Positions 11,571 through 22,090 of a DNA stretch of 64,000 bases are shown here, in pieces. The stretch is taken from the NCBI GenBank assembly GCA_037501455.1, contig CM074864.1, positions 28,762,001 to 28,826,000 on the forward strand. The letters run 5' to 3'. The position numbers were made by a program, and so were the translations under genes. This DNA is from Lantana camara (lineage: Eukaryota > Streptophyta > Magnoliopsida > Lamiales > Verbenaceae). The notes beneath the pieces were generated by a model. It did no database searches and was not told the origin of the DNA. It saw only the letters and a program-made list of their open reading frames with translations. Within the stretch, counting starts at the first letter, position 1. Each line of letters starts with the position of its first letter.

Positions 11571-12056
11571 AGTTGGAAAATACTTGATGATCAAGTAATA
11601 AGAGAGAGAGGGACCAAATCCTTGCCCAACAAGGATTGGGTTTCGGCCGTCCCTCCCCTTCCCTATATATAGGGGAGCTCATGCTCCCCTTTAGAGCTAA
11701 TTGACAATTCTTGGTTCATGTGTTGAACACCTTCCTTTCTCCAAGATAAACAAAGCCCTAGGTTAAGCCTAAACACTAACTAGAGAACTAGCATCCTTAC
11801 TAGTTAGATTGTGATCAAGTTGGTGGACTTTCTCTAGAGACTTCAAGTTAGAAGTTTGAAGATTCGAGCTTTACCAAGGAGAGGGGATCAAGCCGCGAGA
11901 AGAGCGTTCTTGGGTGGCTTGAAACGCTTCAAGAAAGAACAAAAGAAAAGTAAGTTTTCTATCTTTACGAATTTGGTTACACGATTGCGAGTTCAAGATC
12001 CTTTTGTTGGGAAATTTTTTTAAATTTCGCTGCTTTCTGATTCGTGTTTTCCAACA
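11571..12056 (+). repeat. Copia-2 5' LTR remnant (last 486 bp)
   Basis: It corresponds to 23569-24054 of the 3' LTR and ends TTCCAACA. It keeps the TATA-like box (11664-11671) and the R-U5 part, so the promoter may be partly present without the upstream U3. The junction shares AGT between the two joined sequences, as in end-joining with microhomology. Confidence 0.92.
11664..11689 (+). promoter_or_regulatory. TATA-like box followed by a 7-bp hairpin in the copia LTR
   Basis: TATATATA (11664-11671) is followed at once by the inverted repeat GGGGAGC/GCTCCCC with loop TCAT (11672-11689). The same arrangement is in the 3' LTR (23662-23687). Copia-1 keeps the TATA box but has lost half of the repeat. 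The transcription start is expected shortly after, near 11690-11700. Inferred. Confidence 0.55.
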
Positions 12057-12058
12057 AG

Positions 12059-12071
12059 TGGTATCAGAGCC
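12059..12071 (+). other. Primer binding site of Copia-2
   Basis: TGGTATCAGAGCC follows the LTR end after two bases. It matches the 3' end complement of plant initiator tRNA-Met, the usual primer for copia elements. Confidence 0.92.
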
Positions 12072-12339
12072 ACCTCGTTAATCGTGTTTCTGATTCGTCT
12101 CAATTATTCTGAATTTGGTAGAAATTCTTAGGCATAGATGCGAATTAGTTATTCATGAGTTCTTTTAGAAAGCCTGAAATACGAAACTGTAATTTTTCTT
12201 CAATTTCTGAAACTGCTTTCTTGAAATTGTGTTTTTGGAAAACCGTTTTGATAGAAATTAATTTAATTCGTGTTTTGAATTTTGGATTGTTTTGGTTTTT
12301 GAACTAAAAGTACGAAACACGAAATCGCGTTACGAAAAC

Positions 12340-12665
12340 GCGAGCCTGGACGTGCTAAGGCGTAGCACGCCAGGCCCGCGCGCCCGCCCGCCCAGCAGTC
12401 CCGCAACCGCGCGGGACTGCCCGCCGCTGCGCCCGCCAGCGCCTAGGCGCGCCCGCCAGCACCTCCCCAACCGCGCGGGAGCCTCCCGGCCACGGCCGCC
12501 CACCTCGCCCAGCCGATGCGCGCGACGCGCGCAAGGATGCGCGCCATGCGCGCGCACGCTGGCAGCTTACGCTGCCGGCTGTGCGCAGCGCTGGCGCGCG
12601 CGTCCGGGCGCGCGATGCTGCGCGTCTGCCGGGCTTGGTCTCGGGCGGGCGTGCAGTCCGTTCCG
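12340..12665 (+). other. GC-rich block in the Copia-2 leader
   Basis: About 325 bp dominated by GCGC, CCCGCC and CGCG steps, with several local inverted repeats (for example GTCCCGC/GCGGGAC near 12398-12418). The flanks are below normal GC. It could form strong RNA structure in the leader or be captured sequence; nothing in it resembles a known protein. Confidence 0.7.
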
Positions 12666-13832
12666 GGCCCTTTGTTTCGCGATCTTGATTTTTGTGTTTA
12701 GTCCAATCCAATCCCGGTTTAATTTTTCTGAAAAATTTTATTTATTAAATTTGAATTATTTTTGAAATAATTGTTTAAATTGGGATTTTAGAAATTTAAT
12801 CGATTTAAACTTTGGAAAAATTACAACCTTTATTTTCTGAAAATATTGAAAGAATAAAATTATTAATTTTCAGAAATTAATTGGAATTTTATTAGTTCAT
12901 TGTTTTTCGGGTTTTATAGAAAAGGCTCTTGAACAAGAATTGCATCTAAGTCGTGTTTTAAGCTATTAGAGCTTAAAGCGAGAATTTTAATTTATTGGTT
13001 AAATTTAAATTTTTTCAAAAGCATGTTAGGTGATCATGGGTTTAGATCTATGTATGGTTTTAATTTATGCACATGGATGGTTTAAATTGGGGTTGGAGCC
13101 CTATAGTTGCGTTTTTCAATTGGGGTTGGAGCCTCACTTATGTGCGTACTGTTATGTGATTTATTATGTGGCTTTCCATATTACTGTTTTTGAGGCCGGG
13201 GTATGCCCCGTGTAATTGTCTAAGGCCAATATGAAGATTGAGCCTTATTACTTTATGTCTTTTTCTTTTTATTGTAATTTGATAGTAGAGATAGGTGGTG
13301 AGGTTTTATTTTCATTTTGGAGACAATGCACCCATGGAGTAAGATGGACCACATTCAAGTAACAAGGAGGCCATAAGTGAAGACCCCTCAAAATGTTAGG
13401 GAGGGGAATCTCAATTGTTAAATGTAATAGAGATAGGGCTCGTATTTTGTTACCGCTTTCCCTTATGTGATTTAAACTGTTTATGTGGCATGTATGTTAG
13501 AACTTGTGATTGTGGAGTGGCTCCCACAAATCACGCATAAGATAGGTAGAACCCATGATCATTACATGTTAGTATCATGCTAGGACATGTTATCTGTTTA
13601 TGTGCTTGTTTGATATGCATTTAACTGTACTTGCATTAATCAAGACTAATAAAATTGGATAACATATATGTTGGTGAGGTCGAACCGGACAACTCTCCGG
13701 TTGATTCGAAAATTCCCATTAAATATTAAGCTAATTTCGAACAAATAGGTGTTTAATTCGAAATGCAAATTTTGAATTAAATTCCTAGCATTCCATCAAT
13801 AGGTTTTAAGTTTAGTAAGTAAAGCTAGTTAT

Positions 13833-14153
13833 TGTCCGCGAGTCGTGGGATAGCTAGTGGAGCTTATTAGTTCTTAGTTACCTAATTAATCATTTTAAAT
13901 GATCAATATTTCGTGGTCAATTTTAGCAAGGGCGATGTCCGCGAGTCGTGGGTCGTTCGAACTAAGTTTTGGTCATGATCTTATGATTGATGGGTCTAGC
14001 TTAACGCCTAACTAAATATGGATGTCGCACGAGTCGTGGGTCCATATTGAAAGATAGGTGATGCAAAAACAATTACTAAGAGTTCTAAAGGTGTTAGAAT
14101 TGGTAAGTTGTACCTACCTAGGGTTCTTACTTAGAATGTCCGCGAGTCGTGGG
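13833..14153 (+). repeat. Four spaced copies of a short hairpin-forming motif in the Copia-2 leader
   Basis: Copies at 13833-13849, 13936-13952, 14023-14040 and 14137-14153 share TGTC...CGAGTCGTGGG and are 87-114 bp apart. Three read CCGCG-AGT-CGTGG, able to pair with one G-U. The third, CACG-AGT-CGTG, pairs perfectly around the same AGT loop. The intervening sequence is not clearly repeated. Confidence 0.8.
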
Positions 14154-14347
14154 TTCGAGGTAAAATGCCTAGGATCTTAGTACCCATTGGGAAACGTGTT
14201 CCTCTTAGATCTTTGGGAATTCTAGATCTTTGAAAAACAATGGGAGCTACATTAGATTAAAGACCTTATCTTTTGTATATCGTTATTATTCAGCATGCTC
14301 ACTAGTTCTCTGTTTTACCATTTAGGTCATAGATTCTGTGATTCTCT

Positions 14348-15184
14348 ATGTGTTTTGAAATGGCAACCAAAAACCCTCTTGTATCGATCCTCGAGTCAAA
14401 CAAGTTGACTAGTCCCAACTATTCTGATTGGCTGAGGAATCTAAAAATCATTTTAGATTCTGAGAAGAGAACTTATGTTCTCTTCGAAGGGGAGCCTAGT
14501 CCCGAAGGGGAGGCTCCCACTCGGGCCGAGCGGGACGCGATTCAGAAGTGGAAGGATGATAATCTCCAAGCCCGTTGCCTTATGTTGGCTAACATGTCTC
14601 CGGACTTGCAAAGACAACATGAGGCCATGGAATTTGCTTGGGAGATTTACGACCACTTAGAGCAACTTTACCGCCCTCATGAACGTGTTACAAGGTATAA
14701 CACTTCAAAGGAATTGTTCCACTTGAGAATGAGGGAAGGTTCAAGTGTCCATGAATATGGACTCAAGTTTCTTGCCCTTACTGAGAAACTTGCTTCCATG
14801 GACATGCCACTGAAAGATGAGCTTTCAGTGGATTTGTTGCTAGCTTCGCTCCCACCATCATTCAACCCATTTGTCCTTAACTTCAACATGAATCATGCTG
14901 GTGCTACTGTAGCTGAGCTGATTAGTCAGGTTGTGACTGTTGAAAGCACGATCAAGAAGGACAATAAGGTTTTGATGGTGAATGCTCCATCTTCCTCTTC
15001 TGGGCCTTCTAAAGGTAAGGGCGAGAAAGCCCAAAAGAAGAAGAAGAAACCCCTTAGGCCCACTGGTGCATTTCGAAGGGGAAGGCCCAAAAGAAGAAGC
15101 GTGATCAGAAAGAGGATGTTTGCTTCTATTGTGGCAAAGCGGGACATTGGAGGAGAAACTGCCCAGAGTACAAGGCTACTCTAA
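14348..15184 (+). pseudogene. Copia-2 gag (5' part, frameshifted before the zinc knuckle)
   Basis: The start ATGTGTTTTGAAATGGCAACC has a second Met at codon 5 that fits the usual MATKN-type copia start. The 278-residue frame shows the copia gag (UBN2-type) domain: LTSPNYSDWLRNLKIIL near residue 18, WEIYDHLEQLY near 97 and YNTSKELFHLRMREGSSVHEY near 117. A Lys-rich tail follows. Near 15080 the frame shifts by one base: the CX2CX4HX4C knuckle (CFYCGKAGHWRRNC, about 15121-15162) is read in the frame of the downstream protease. In these elements Gag and Pol normally share one frame, so this is a lesion. Confidence 0.9.
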
Positions 15185-15807
15185 AGAAAGGTATCTTTCT
15201 CGTTGAAGTAAATCTTTCTATTAATTCTAGTTCTTGGGTACTTGATACCGGTTGTGGAACTCATATCTGTAATGATGTACAGATGCTAAGTGAAGTCCAA
15301 CAACTCAAAGAAGGAGAATGTGTCTTGAAGATCGGTGATGGCTCAAACGTTGAAGCTCGAGCTTTAGGCACAATTAGATTAGATTTAGTTAGTTTTGAGT
15401 TGGTATTAAATAAAGTCCTTTATGTACCGAGCATTATTCGTAATATAATTTCAGTTCCAATATTAGATTGTGAAGGTTATGAAACTTATATTAAGAATGG
15501 TAAATATTTTATCAAACGGAACAACTCTTCCGTTCACATCGGTACTCTAAGTAATGGACTTTACCTAACTCAAAATATCAATATTATGAATATACAACGA
15601 GAAACAAAGCGTAAGAGAGATGACAAAGTTTCAGCTCCCTTATGGCACGCTAGATTAGGACACATTTCCAAGAACAGAATTAGCAAGATAAACATTTTAG
15701 GATCATTCTCTGAAAATGATCTTAAGGAGTTAACTTCTTGCGAATCCTGTCTCAAAGGAAAAATGTCCAAAGTCCCTTTTAAAGGAACGGTGGAACGTGC
15801 CACTAAG
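15103..15807 (+). pseudogene. Copia-2 zinc knuckle, protease and GAG-pre-integrase region
   Basis: This frame is open from the knuckle to the solo-LTR insertion. It holds the aspartic protease active site (WVLDTGCGTHI, about 15235-15267), which cleaves the polyprotein. It also holds the integrase N-terminal zinc-binding H-H-C-C segment (LWHARLGH...CESCLKGK, about 15640-15765). It stops at ...ERATK, where the LTR inserted. The same frame continues after 19597, because the inserted LTR plus duplicated CTAAG add 3795 bases, a multiple of three. Confidence 0.9.
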
Positions 15808-17509
15808 TGTAACGCCCCGACTTCTCGGACGTAAAGGTACGACGTATGTGTTTACTAATTTGCGCGAATTAATTGTTTTTACGTGTTTTATATTTAATTT
15901 TATTATAATTGTTATTATTTTATTATATTATATTATAATATTTTATTTTAATATTATTAATTATATATATATATTTCGTATTATATATATATATATGTTT
16001 AATTATTATATTATTAATTTAATGATTATACTAATTATATGTTATATTAATTAATCATGTTTTAATTAATTACTTATTTATATATATATTTTATACGTGG
16101 GATTAATATATGCATGAAATCATATGTATGCATGGGAATATAATTATGCATGAATTTCATTTTGCATGGAAATTGCATGAATTAGGCATGGAGAATATTA
16201 AGTATGCATGCATGCAAATCATAATTGTGCATGGGAATTTTATACATTATGCATGAATTGCATGATTAAGTTTGTTCGTTTATTTTGTGCTTCGTTCTTA
16301 TATGATATGATATCAAATTGCCACGATTTTGTAATATGTTGTACATATATGTGTTACGAACATGATTTTATACTCAATTTATGTTTTTGAATTCATTTGA
16401 TAGGTTAACGAATTTAATTTTAATTGAGGAACCAAAACGGGAGCTAACGAGCACTTAGCGTACCCTTGGTTCCGAATTTAATATCTTGAGCTCGGGAACT
16501 CGGATTCGAGTTCCGTCAAATCCGCTGAACTCGTAACGAAGATTCGAGTTTAGTAAACCTAGCCTTACATTTTTCCTAAGTCGTTTGAACCTTCGAATTT
16601 CAACCGAAAAACGAATCGGTGATCAACTTGACCTTGTTGCATTAATTCAGCCATATCTTGGACAAACCATAACCAAATTAACCATGGTTGGATTCTTTGA
16701 AACCCTAACTCAACCCTCTATCATGACATAACAAGCCCTAACCGAGATTATCCTCACACAAGTCCCAAAATTCAGCCAAAGCTACTGTCTTGCATTCCAG
16801 ACTCGTAACCCTTCATCCCTTGGAGATTTTGGAGCTCAAATCTCATCCAAACTTCAACCAATCATCAAGGTAAGTTAAGGGTTGTATTATATGATTAATT
16901 CTGTTCATTTTCATCCTTCCATTCATGATTTTGAGCATGGTTTCATGATTTTCTGGCCATTTTACCGAAAATGAAGGTTTTTGGGCCAATTCTTGATCTT
17001 CTTTGATTCTTAACGGTTTTGATCGATTCCAAGCATGAGAATGATTGTTTTGACATTCTAATTTCATTTATGATCATTGATTACATGGTTGTTGAGGTTT
17101 TTATGATATATCATTTATGAAATTTTGAGAAAAATCCCACGTATATGTCACGTACACCTTCATGTCTTGATTGATCACTTTTGGAACTGATTTCCTTGTT
17201 GAATATATGATATTTTGCTGCTTATTTGTTGGTCTTAACTGAATAAATGGATGGAGAAGGATTGAATGCAAGCTTGCCCTGTTTTTCTTCGAACTTTGCC
17301 CTGTTTTCGGACTGGAAAGTTGCTGTCATTTGCTGCGTTTCCCTTCTTCCTTTTTGCTGTCTATTTTAGTGGCTATGTGGTGTGTAATCTGGTTGAGTTG
17401 TTGCAGCAATTTGTGCCTTGTAATGTTGCCTATCTTGCTCGTACATGCCTGCCTTTTTCATGCTCTGTTTCTGCGCATTTTCTGTCAAAACGAGGCTGTT
17501 GCTGTTGCA

Positions 17510-17635
17510 CGACACGGGGGTGTCGAGTGCTGCCTTTCCGGCGAGACACGGGGGTGCTGCAAGGCCTGGAACTTCTGTACCGAGACACGGGGGTGTCTCG
17601 GTCCAGACTTTGTGGGTGACACGGGGGTGTCACCC
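17510..17635 (+). repeat. Cluster of G-loop hairpins in the solo LTR
   Basis: Four short inverted repeats share the core GACAC-GGGG-GTGTC. The one at 17580-17601 has stem CCGAGACAC/GTGTCTCGG. The one at 17614-17635 has stem GGGTGACAC/GTGTCACCC. The first (17510-17525) has a 6-bp stem and the second (about 17541-17560) keeps one arm. The Gypsy-B LTRs carry the same cluster on the minus strand (27292-27425 and 34627-34760). Confidence 0.88.
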
Positions 17636-18470
17636 CGTTTTGCTTGATTTATTTTGCTGCGTTCTTGGGCTGCTGCTACTGTTATTGTATATATATGTAT
17701 ATATACTGTGTGTGTGTGATTGTGTATGAATGCATGCATGGCTGTGTACGTTGTGTGTGTGTTTGCATGTATGTTTATATTATATATTATATATATTTAT
17801 ATATTAGGCTAAGCATGCATGTAGTATATATATATTATGCATGCATGTTTGTGTTTGTGTGTACGTGAGTATACATATATATATATAATGTATATATAAG
17901 TTATTATATTATATATTATATATGTTTATTATTATATTATATATATTTATTATATATTTTAAATATTATTTGATTTAATTTAATTGTTGAAATTAATTGA
18001 ATTCCATTTCGCGTATTTATTCTACTGACTTTCGATTGAACGTTTTATTTATTTTATCCCTATATGTGAATATGAATATTATATGTGTTATGCTTATTAA
18101 TTGAATGTTAGATTAATTGATATGAATTATGAATTATGAATTTATGAATTTATGAAATTTATATGAATTTATGAACGTCTGAAATTGAATGAAATATATG
18201 AACGAATGAATGATTCTATGTTTTAAATTTATTAATCGTGCACATGAACATTTTTATGATATAACATGATCATTTATGCATTCATGTCATATGCACTTCA
18301 TTGCCGAGCGTCATATGTGGTCATGAGTCTCATACCTTTTCTTTTACACAGATTCGGGTTTGGTCGGAGACGAGGGCAAGCCTTGAGACGCTTATGCCTT
18401 TATTTCTGCTTTGATAAAGGTGGGTTTTTCTTCTATTAGTTAAAACAACCTTATATATTCCTTATGTGCA

Positions 18471-18505
18471 AAGTTTTAAGCCAAAATCGTATATATATTT
18501 ATATT
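18471..18505 (+). promoter_or_regulatory. Conserved box plus TATA-like sequence in the solo LTR
   Basis: AAGTTTTAAGCCAAAA followed within a few bases by TATATATTTATA. The same pair occurs in both Gypsy-C LTRs (42975-43008, 50412-50443), and the box recurs in both Gypsy-B LTRs on the minus strand (26472-26489, 33824-33842), although the rest of these LTRs differs greatly. Candidate core promoter. Confidence 0.5.
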
Positions 18506-18699
18506 GAGTCATTTCGGGTAAATAATTTCAAAAGTATGACCCCATTTCTTTTATTTATGAACCCTACCTTATGTTTGGCGAGATATTTATGATTTATGAT
18601 TGCACGGGCCCCGAGACTTAGTATATGTGGCTAACCGAGGAAGCAAGGGCTGACGGGGATCCCATATACTAGTTCCAACCAAACTACGGTGATACCGGC

Positions 18700-18722
18700 C
18701 CTCGCTAGGAGTTTTAGCGAGG
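18700..18722 (+). other. GGAG-loop hairpin, solo LTR
   Basis: Stem CCTCGCTA/TAGCGAGG, loop GGAGTTT. Counterparts with different stems but a loop starting GGAG occur in Gypsy-C (43195-43212, 50633-50650) and the host LTR (55668-55687, minus). Same-sequence copies are in Gypsy-B (26239-26261, 33591-33613, minus). Confidence 0.8.
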
Positions 18723-19136
18723 AATGGGAGCTGAGTGCCCTTGGGGAATTCATGTACCCCCATTGGCCTATGTATGAACCGGTGGCCGGGTCTTGCAAGC
18801 CCGTCCACCACCCGGAGGAAAAAGGGATATATGAATGATTATGATCATGTATTTATGAGCACAAAAGATTTATGTATGATAATGGATTATTGAATAATTA
18901 ATTACGATTACACGAGGAGTAGGTTGGAGAACGTGCACGCCCACTCGCCGGGCCATAAACCCTTACAAACATTTATGAACAATTATGAATGAATATGAAC
19001 GTCGTAATCCCGTTGATGTTTCCTTTTGTTTTAACCACTTGGTAAAATCTTACTAAACTTCACACGGGATTAGGGCTTGCATGTATATGTTTAAATTATG
19101 CGATATTATATATTTATGCCCCGTTTTTATACCCAC

Positions 19137-19153
19137 CAGTCTCTTTTAGACTG
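19137..19153 (+). other. CAGTC hairpin, solo LTR
   Basis: Stem CAGTCT/AGACTG, loop CTTTT. About 30 bases later comes a TTTTCAGTTGTTTTGTGCAG acceptor-like sequence. Counterparts: Gypsy-C 43593-43609, host LTR 55242-55256 and LTR-b 10625-10637. Confidence 0.78.
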
Positions 19154-19597
19154 AACCCGGTTGTTTTCAGTTGTTTTGTGCAGGAATAGGAGTGCTAGGC
19201 GGGAATACAAGTCGTCTAGGTCTTGCATTTATGTTTAGCACTTCCTTTTGTCTCATATTCATACTCTTGTTGATATTCTGCTTATGATTATAGTTTTAGT
19301 TGGAGCGTTATGATTTTTGTAGGCCATGAGCGCCGTTGATTATAGAATGCTTTTGTATATCTATTTTGGAGCTTGGTGGCTCATTATATATGCTATGTTA
19401 TTCTTGCTTCCGCGAATTTTATTTTAACTCTGATTTTATGATTCTTGCACTGACTGGTTTAAGGGTTAGTCCCGCCTGGCATAGCGTGTGTGTTGTGTCC
19501 CCGTTCGCCGTGGATTTGGCACGTGTATGGACTTCCATTTCATATACGGGTCGGGTCTCGGTGCGGGGGATGTGGTACCTCACGCTCGGGTGCTACA

Positions 19598-20130
19598 CTA
19601 AGGTTTTGGACTTGATCCATACTGATGTTTGTAGACCGCTTAGTGTAAGCACTAGAAACAATCATCAGTATTTCATAACCTTTACTGATGACTTTAGTCG
19701 GTATGGTTATGTATACTTAATGAAGTATAAATCTGAAGCTTTTGAGAAATTCTTAGAATTTCAAAAGGAGGTTGAGAACCAAACTGGTCACAAGATCAAA
19801 GCACTTCGATCTGATCGAGGAGGCGAGTATCTTAGTGAAGAATTCCTTAATCATCTCAAAGATAATGGGATTATCTCTCAGTGGACTCCTCCGGGAACTC
19901 CTCAGCTTAATTGAGTTTCTGAGAGAAGGAATAGAACCCTACTTGATATGGTTCGTTCTATGATGAGTTTCACTGACTTACCACCTTCTTTCTGGGGTTA
20001 TGCCCTAGAGAGTGCAGGAAAGATTCTGAATCTAGTTCCCTCTAAGTCAGTCCCCAAAACGCCCTATGAAATGTGGCATGGTAAAATCCCTAGTTATTCT
20101 TAATTAAGAATTTGGGGTTGTCCTGCTTAC
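19598..20130 (+). pseudogene. Copia-2 integrase core
   Basis: Integrase inserts element cDNA into the genome. After the solo LTR the frame resumes with the catalytic core: LIHTDVCRPL and ITFTDDFSRYGYVY, then LRSDRGGEYLSEEF. A TGA at 19912-19914 falls just before the segment with the catalytic Glu (VSERRNRTL), and a TAA lies in frame at 20101-20103. With the two stops and the upstream insertion the enzyme cannot be made. Confidence 0.92.
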
Positions 20131-22074
20131 GTGAAGAGGACAGTGGGAGATAAGTTAGAATCTCGCTCTAACTTATGCTACTTTGTAGGTTATCCTAAGG
20201 AATCCATAGGATACTACTTCTATGATCAATCTGAGCAAAAGGTGTTTGTTTCCAGAAATGCCACTTTTCTTGAGGAACCGTTCCTTAAAGAAAAGGAAGG
20301 CAAAATCATAGAATTAGAAGAAGTACAAAGTGACCCCACACCACCCACTGAAGAAACGTCCCACTCTGATCAACCACAACCAATCACGAATTTCGATACA
20401 CATGTAAATCCTCCTCTAAGGCTTTCTGAACGCACTCCTAGACAGCCGGAGAGATGGTATGGATTCTTCCATGAAATCTCTCAAAAGGATAATGATCCTT
20501 TAACGTATGAGGAGGCACTTTCAGATTCTGACTCTGAACAGTGGATAGAAGCCATGAAATCCGAAATGGATTCCATGAACTCCAACCAAGTTTGGACCTT
20601 GGTAGATTTGCCTGATGGGGTCAAACCCATAGGTTGCAAATGGATCTTTAAGAGAAAGCTTGGAGTTGATGGAAGCATTGCAGCCTACAAAGCAAGACTG
20701 GTTGCAAAAGGATTCACTCAGAGACCCGGCGTGGATTTTGATGAAACCTTTTCACCAGTTGCAATGCAAAACTCCATTCGAATCATGCTTGCCATTGCTG
20801 CATATTATGACTATGAGATATGGCAAATGGATGTGAAAACTGCCTTTCTCAATGGTGACATTGACAAAGACATTTATATGGAGCAACCCATAGGTTTCAC
20901 ATTCAGTGGGAGTGAGCAAAAGGTTTGCAAACTCCAAAGATCAATCTATGGATTGAAGCAGGCTTCTAGGAATTGGAACATTCGATTTGATGAATCAGTC
21001 AAAGCGTTTGGCTTCATCCAAATTTCGAATGAGTCCTGTGTGTATAGAAAGGAATTGGAGACCTCAGTGCAATTCTTAGTACTTTATGTTGATGACATCC
21101 TTCTTATTGGGAATTCGAAGGATGACATGAAAGTGACTAAGTTATGGTTATCGAACCAATTCGAGATGAAAGATCTTGGTGATGCGTCCTATATCCTTGG
21201 AATTAAAATCTATAGAGATAGATCTAGAAGGTTAATAGGACTATCACAGTCGATGTACATTGACAAAGTATTGAAGAGATTCAATATGGAGTCAGCAAAG
21301 GTTAAGAACCTTCCTATGAGTGTAGGAACATGTCTTTCAAAGAAGATGTGTCCTAAGACTAACCTTGAGAAGGAAAGAATGACTCATACGCCTTATGCAT
21401 CAGCAATAGGTAGCATAATGTATGCAATGTTATGTACTCGACCGGATGTGGCTTATGCACTTAGTGTAACGAGTCGTTTCCAATCTGACCCTGGAGATGG
21501 TCACTGGGCTGCCGTGAAGAATATTCTTAAGTACTTGAAAAGTACTAAAGATTTATTCTTAGTTTACGGAGGTCAGAAAGATCTTAATGTCGTAGGATAC
21601 TGCGATGCAAGCTTTGCATCTGACTTAGATGATTTTAAGTCAATGTCAGGATACATTTTCTGCCTAAACGGCGGAGCAGTGAGTTGGAACAGTTCCAAGC
21701 AAACTACCACTGCAGATTCGACCACTGAGGCCGAATACTTAGCTGCAAATGATGCAGCTAAGGAAGGTGTTTGGATTAGAAACTTCATTCAAGAGTTGAA
21801 TGTTGTTCCTAGCATGAAAGACCCCGTTACTGTGTTTTGTGACAACACTGGGGCGGTTGCTCAAGCAAGAGAACCAATATCTCAACAACGGACCAAGCAC
21901 ATTATGAGGAAGTATCACCTAATCCGTAATATTATCAAAAGAGGAGATGTGCAAATTAAGAGGGTCACATCAGCAGAGAACGTGGCAGATCCACTTACTA
22001 AACCCCTTAGTCGAGAAGCTATCCAAGGTCATCTTCAGAAGATGGGACTTAGAGTAGCTTCAGAATGGATTTGA
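20131..22074 (+). pseudogene. Copia-2 integrase C-terminus, reverse transcriptase and RNase H
   Basis: This is the longest open part (647 residues from a Met that is probably not a natural start). Residues 1-60 are the integrase C-terminal region (LCYFVGYPKESIGYYFYD). Reverse transcriptase spans about 150-400, with MDVKTAFLNGD near 232 and catalytic YVDDIL near 319-324. RNase H has Asp 492 (YCDAS), Glu 533 (TTEAEY) and Asp 571 (FCDNTGA). The order integrase-RT-RNase H defines Ty1/copia. This part is free of stops, so an RT-RNase H fragment is open, but it belongs to a broken polyprotein. Confidence 0.93.
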
Positions 22075-22090
22075 CGGGCAAGTGGGAGAT
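22075..22090 (+). other. Polypurine tract of Copia-2
   Basis: GGGCAAGTGGGAGAT between the stop codon and the 3' LTR, identical to that of Copia-1. Confidence 0.85.

Larger units (their letters stand above)
12072..14347 (+). other. Copia-2 long 5' leader
   Basis: A 2.3-kb leader lies between primer site and gag. It contains a very GC-rich block at about 12340-12665 in AT-rich surroundings, and four copies of a 17-18 base motif close to TGTCCGCGAGTCGTGGG at 13833, 13936, 14023 and 14137. Short frames here (for example 12292-12765) reflect GC composition and show no domain. Long leaders are usual in the BARE/Angela group and carry packaging and translation signals; a role here is inferred. Confidence 0.7.
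15808..19597 (+). repeat. Gypsy solo LTR (3790 bp) inserted in the Copia-2 integrase
   Basis: It begins TGTAACGCCCCGACTT and ends GGGTGCTACA, plus-oriented, with CTAAG on both sides (15803-15807 and 19598-19602). It belongs to the same broad family as the Gypsy-B LTRs but is clearly diverged. No internal region remains, so it most likely formed by LTR-LTR recombination. Inside are a hairpin cluster (17510-17635), a conserved box with TATA (18471-18505), and hairpins at 16495-16514, 18700-18722 and 19137-19153. Confidence 0.93.

Noticed and set aside
12292..12765. A 157-codon frame in the GC-rich part of the copia leader, with overlapping frames on both strands
   Set aside because: High GC removes stop codons in all frames; the protein is Arg/Ala/Pro-rich without a domain, and it lies in the untranslated leader.
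19336..19914. A single 192-codon gene spanning the end of the solo LTR and the integrase
   Set aside because: The first 88 codons are LTR sequence read through by chance; the integrase starts at 19598, after the duplicated CTAAG.
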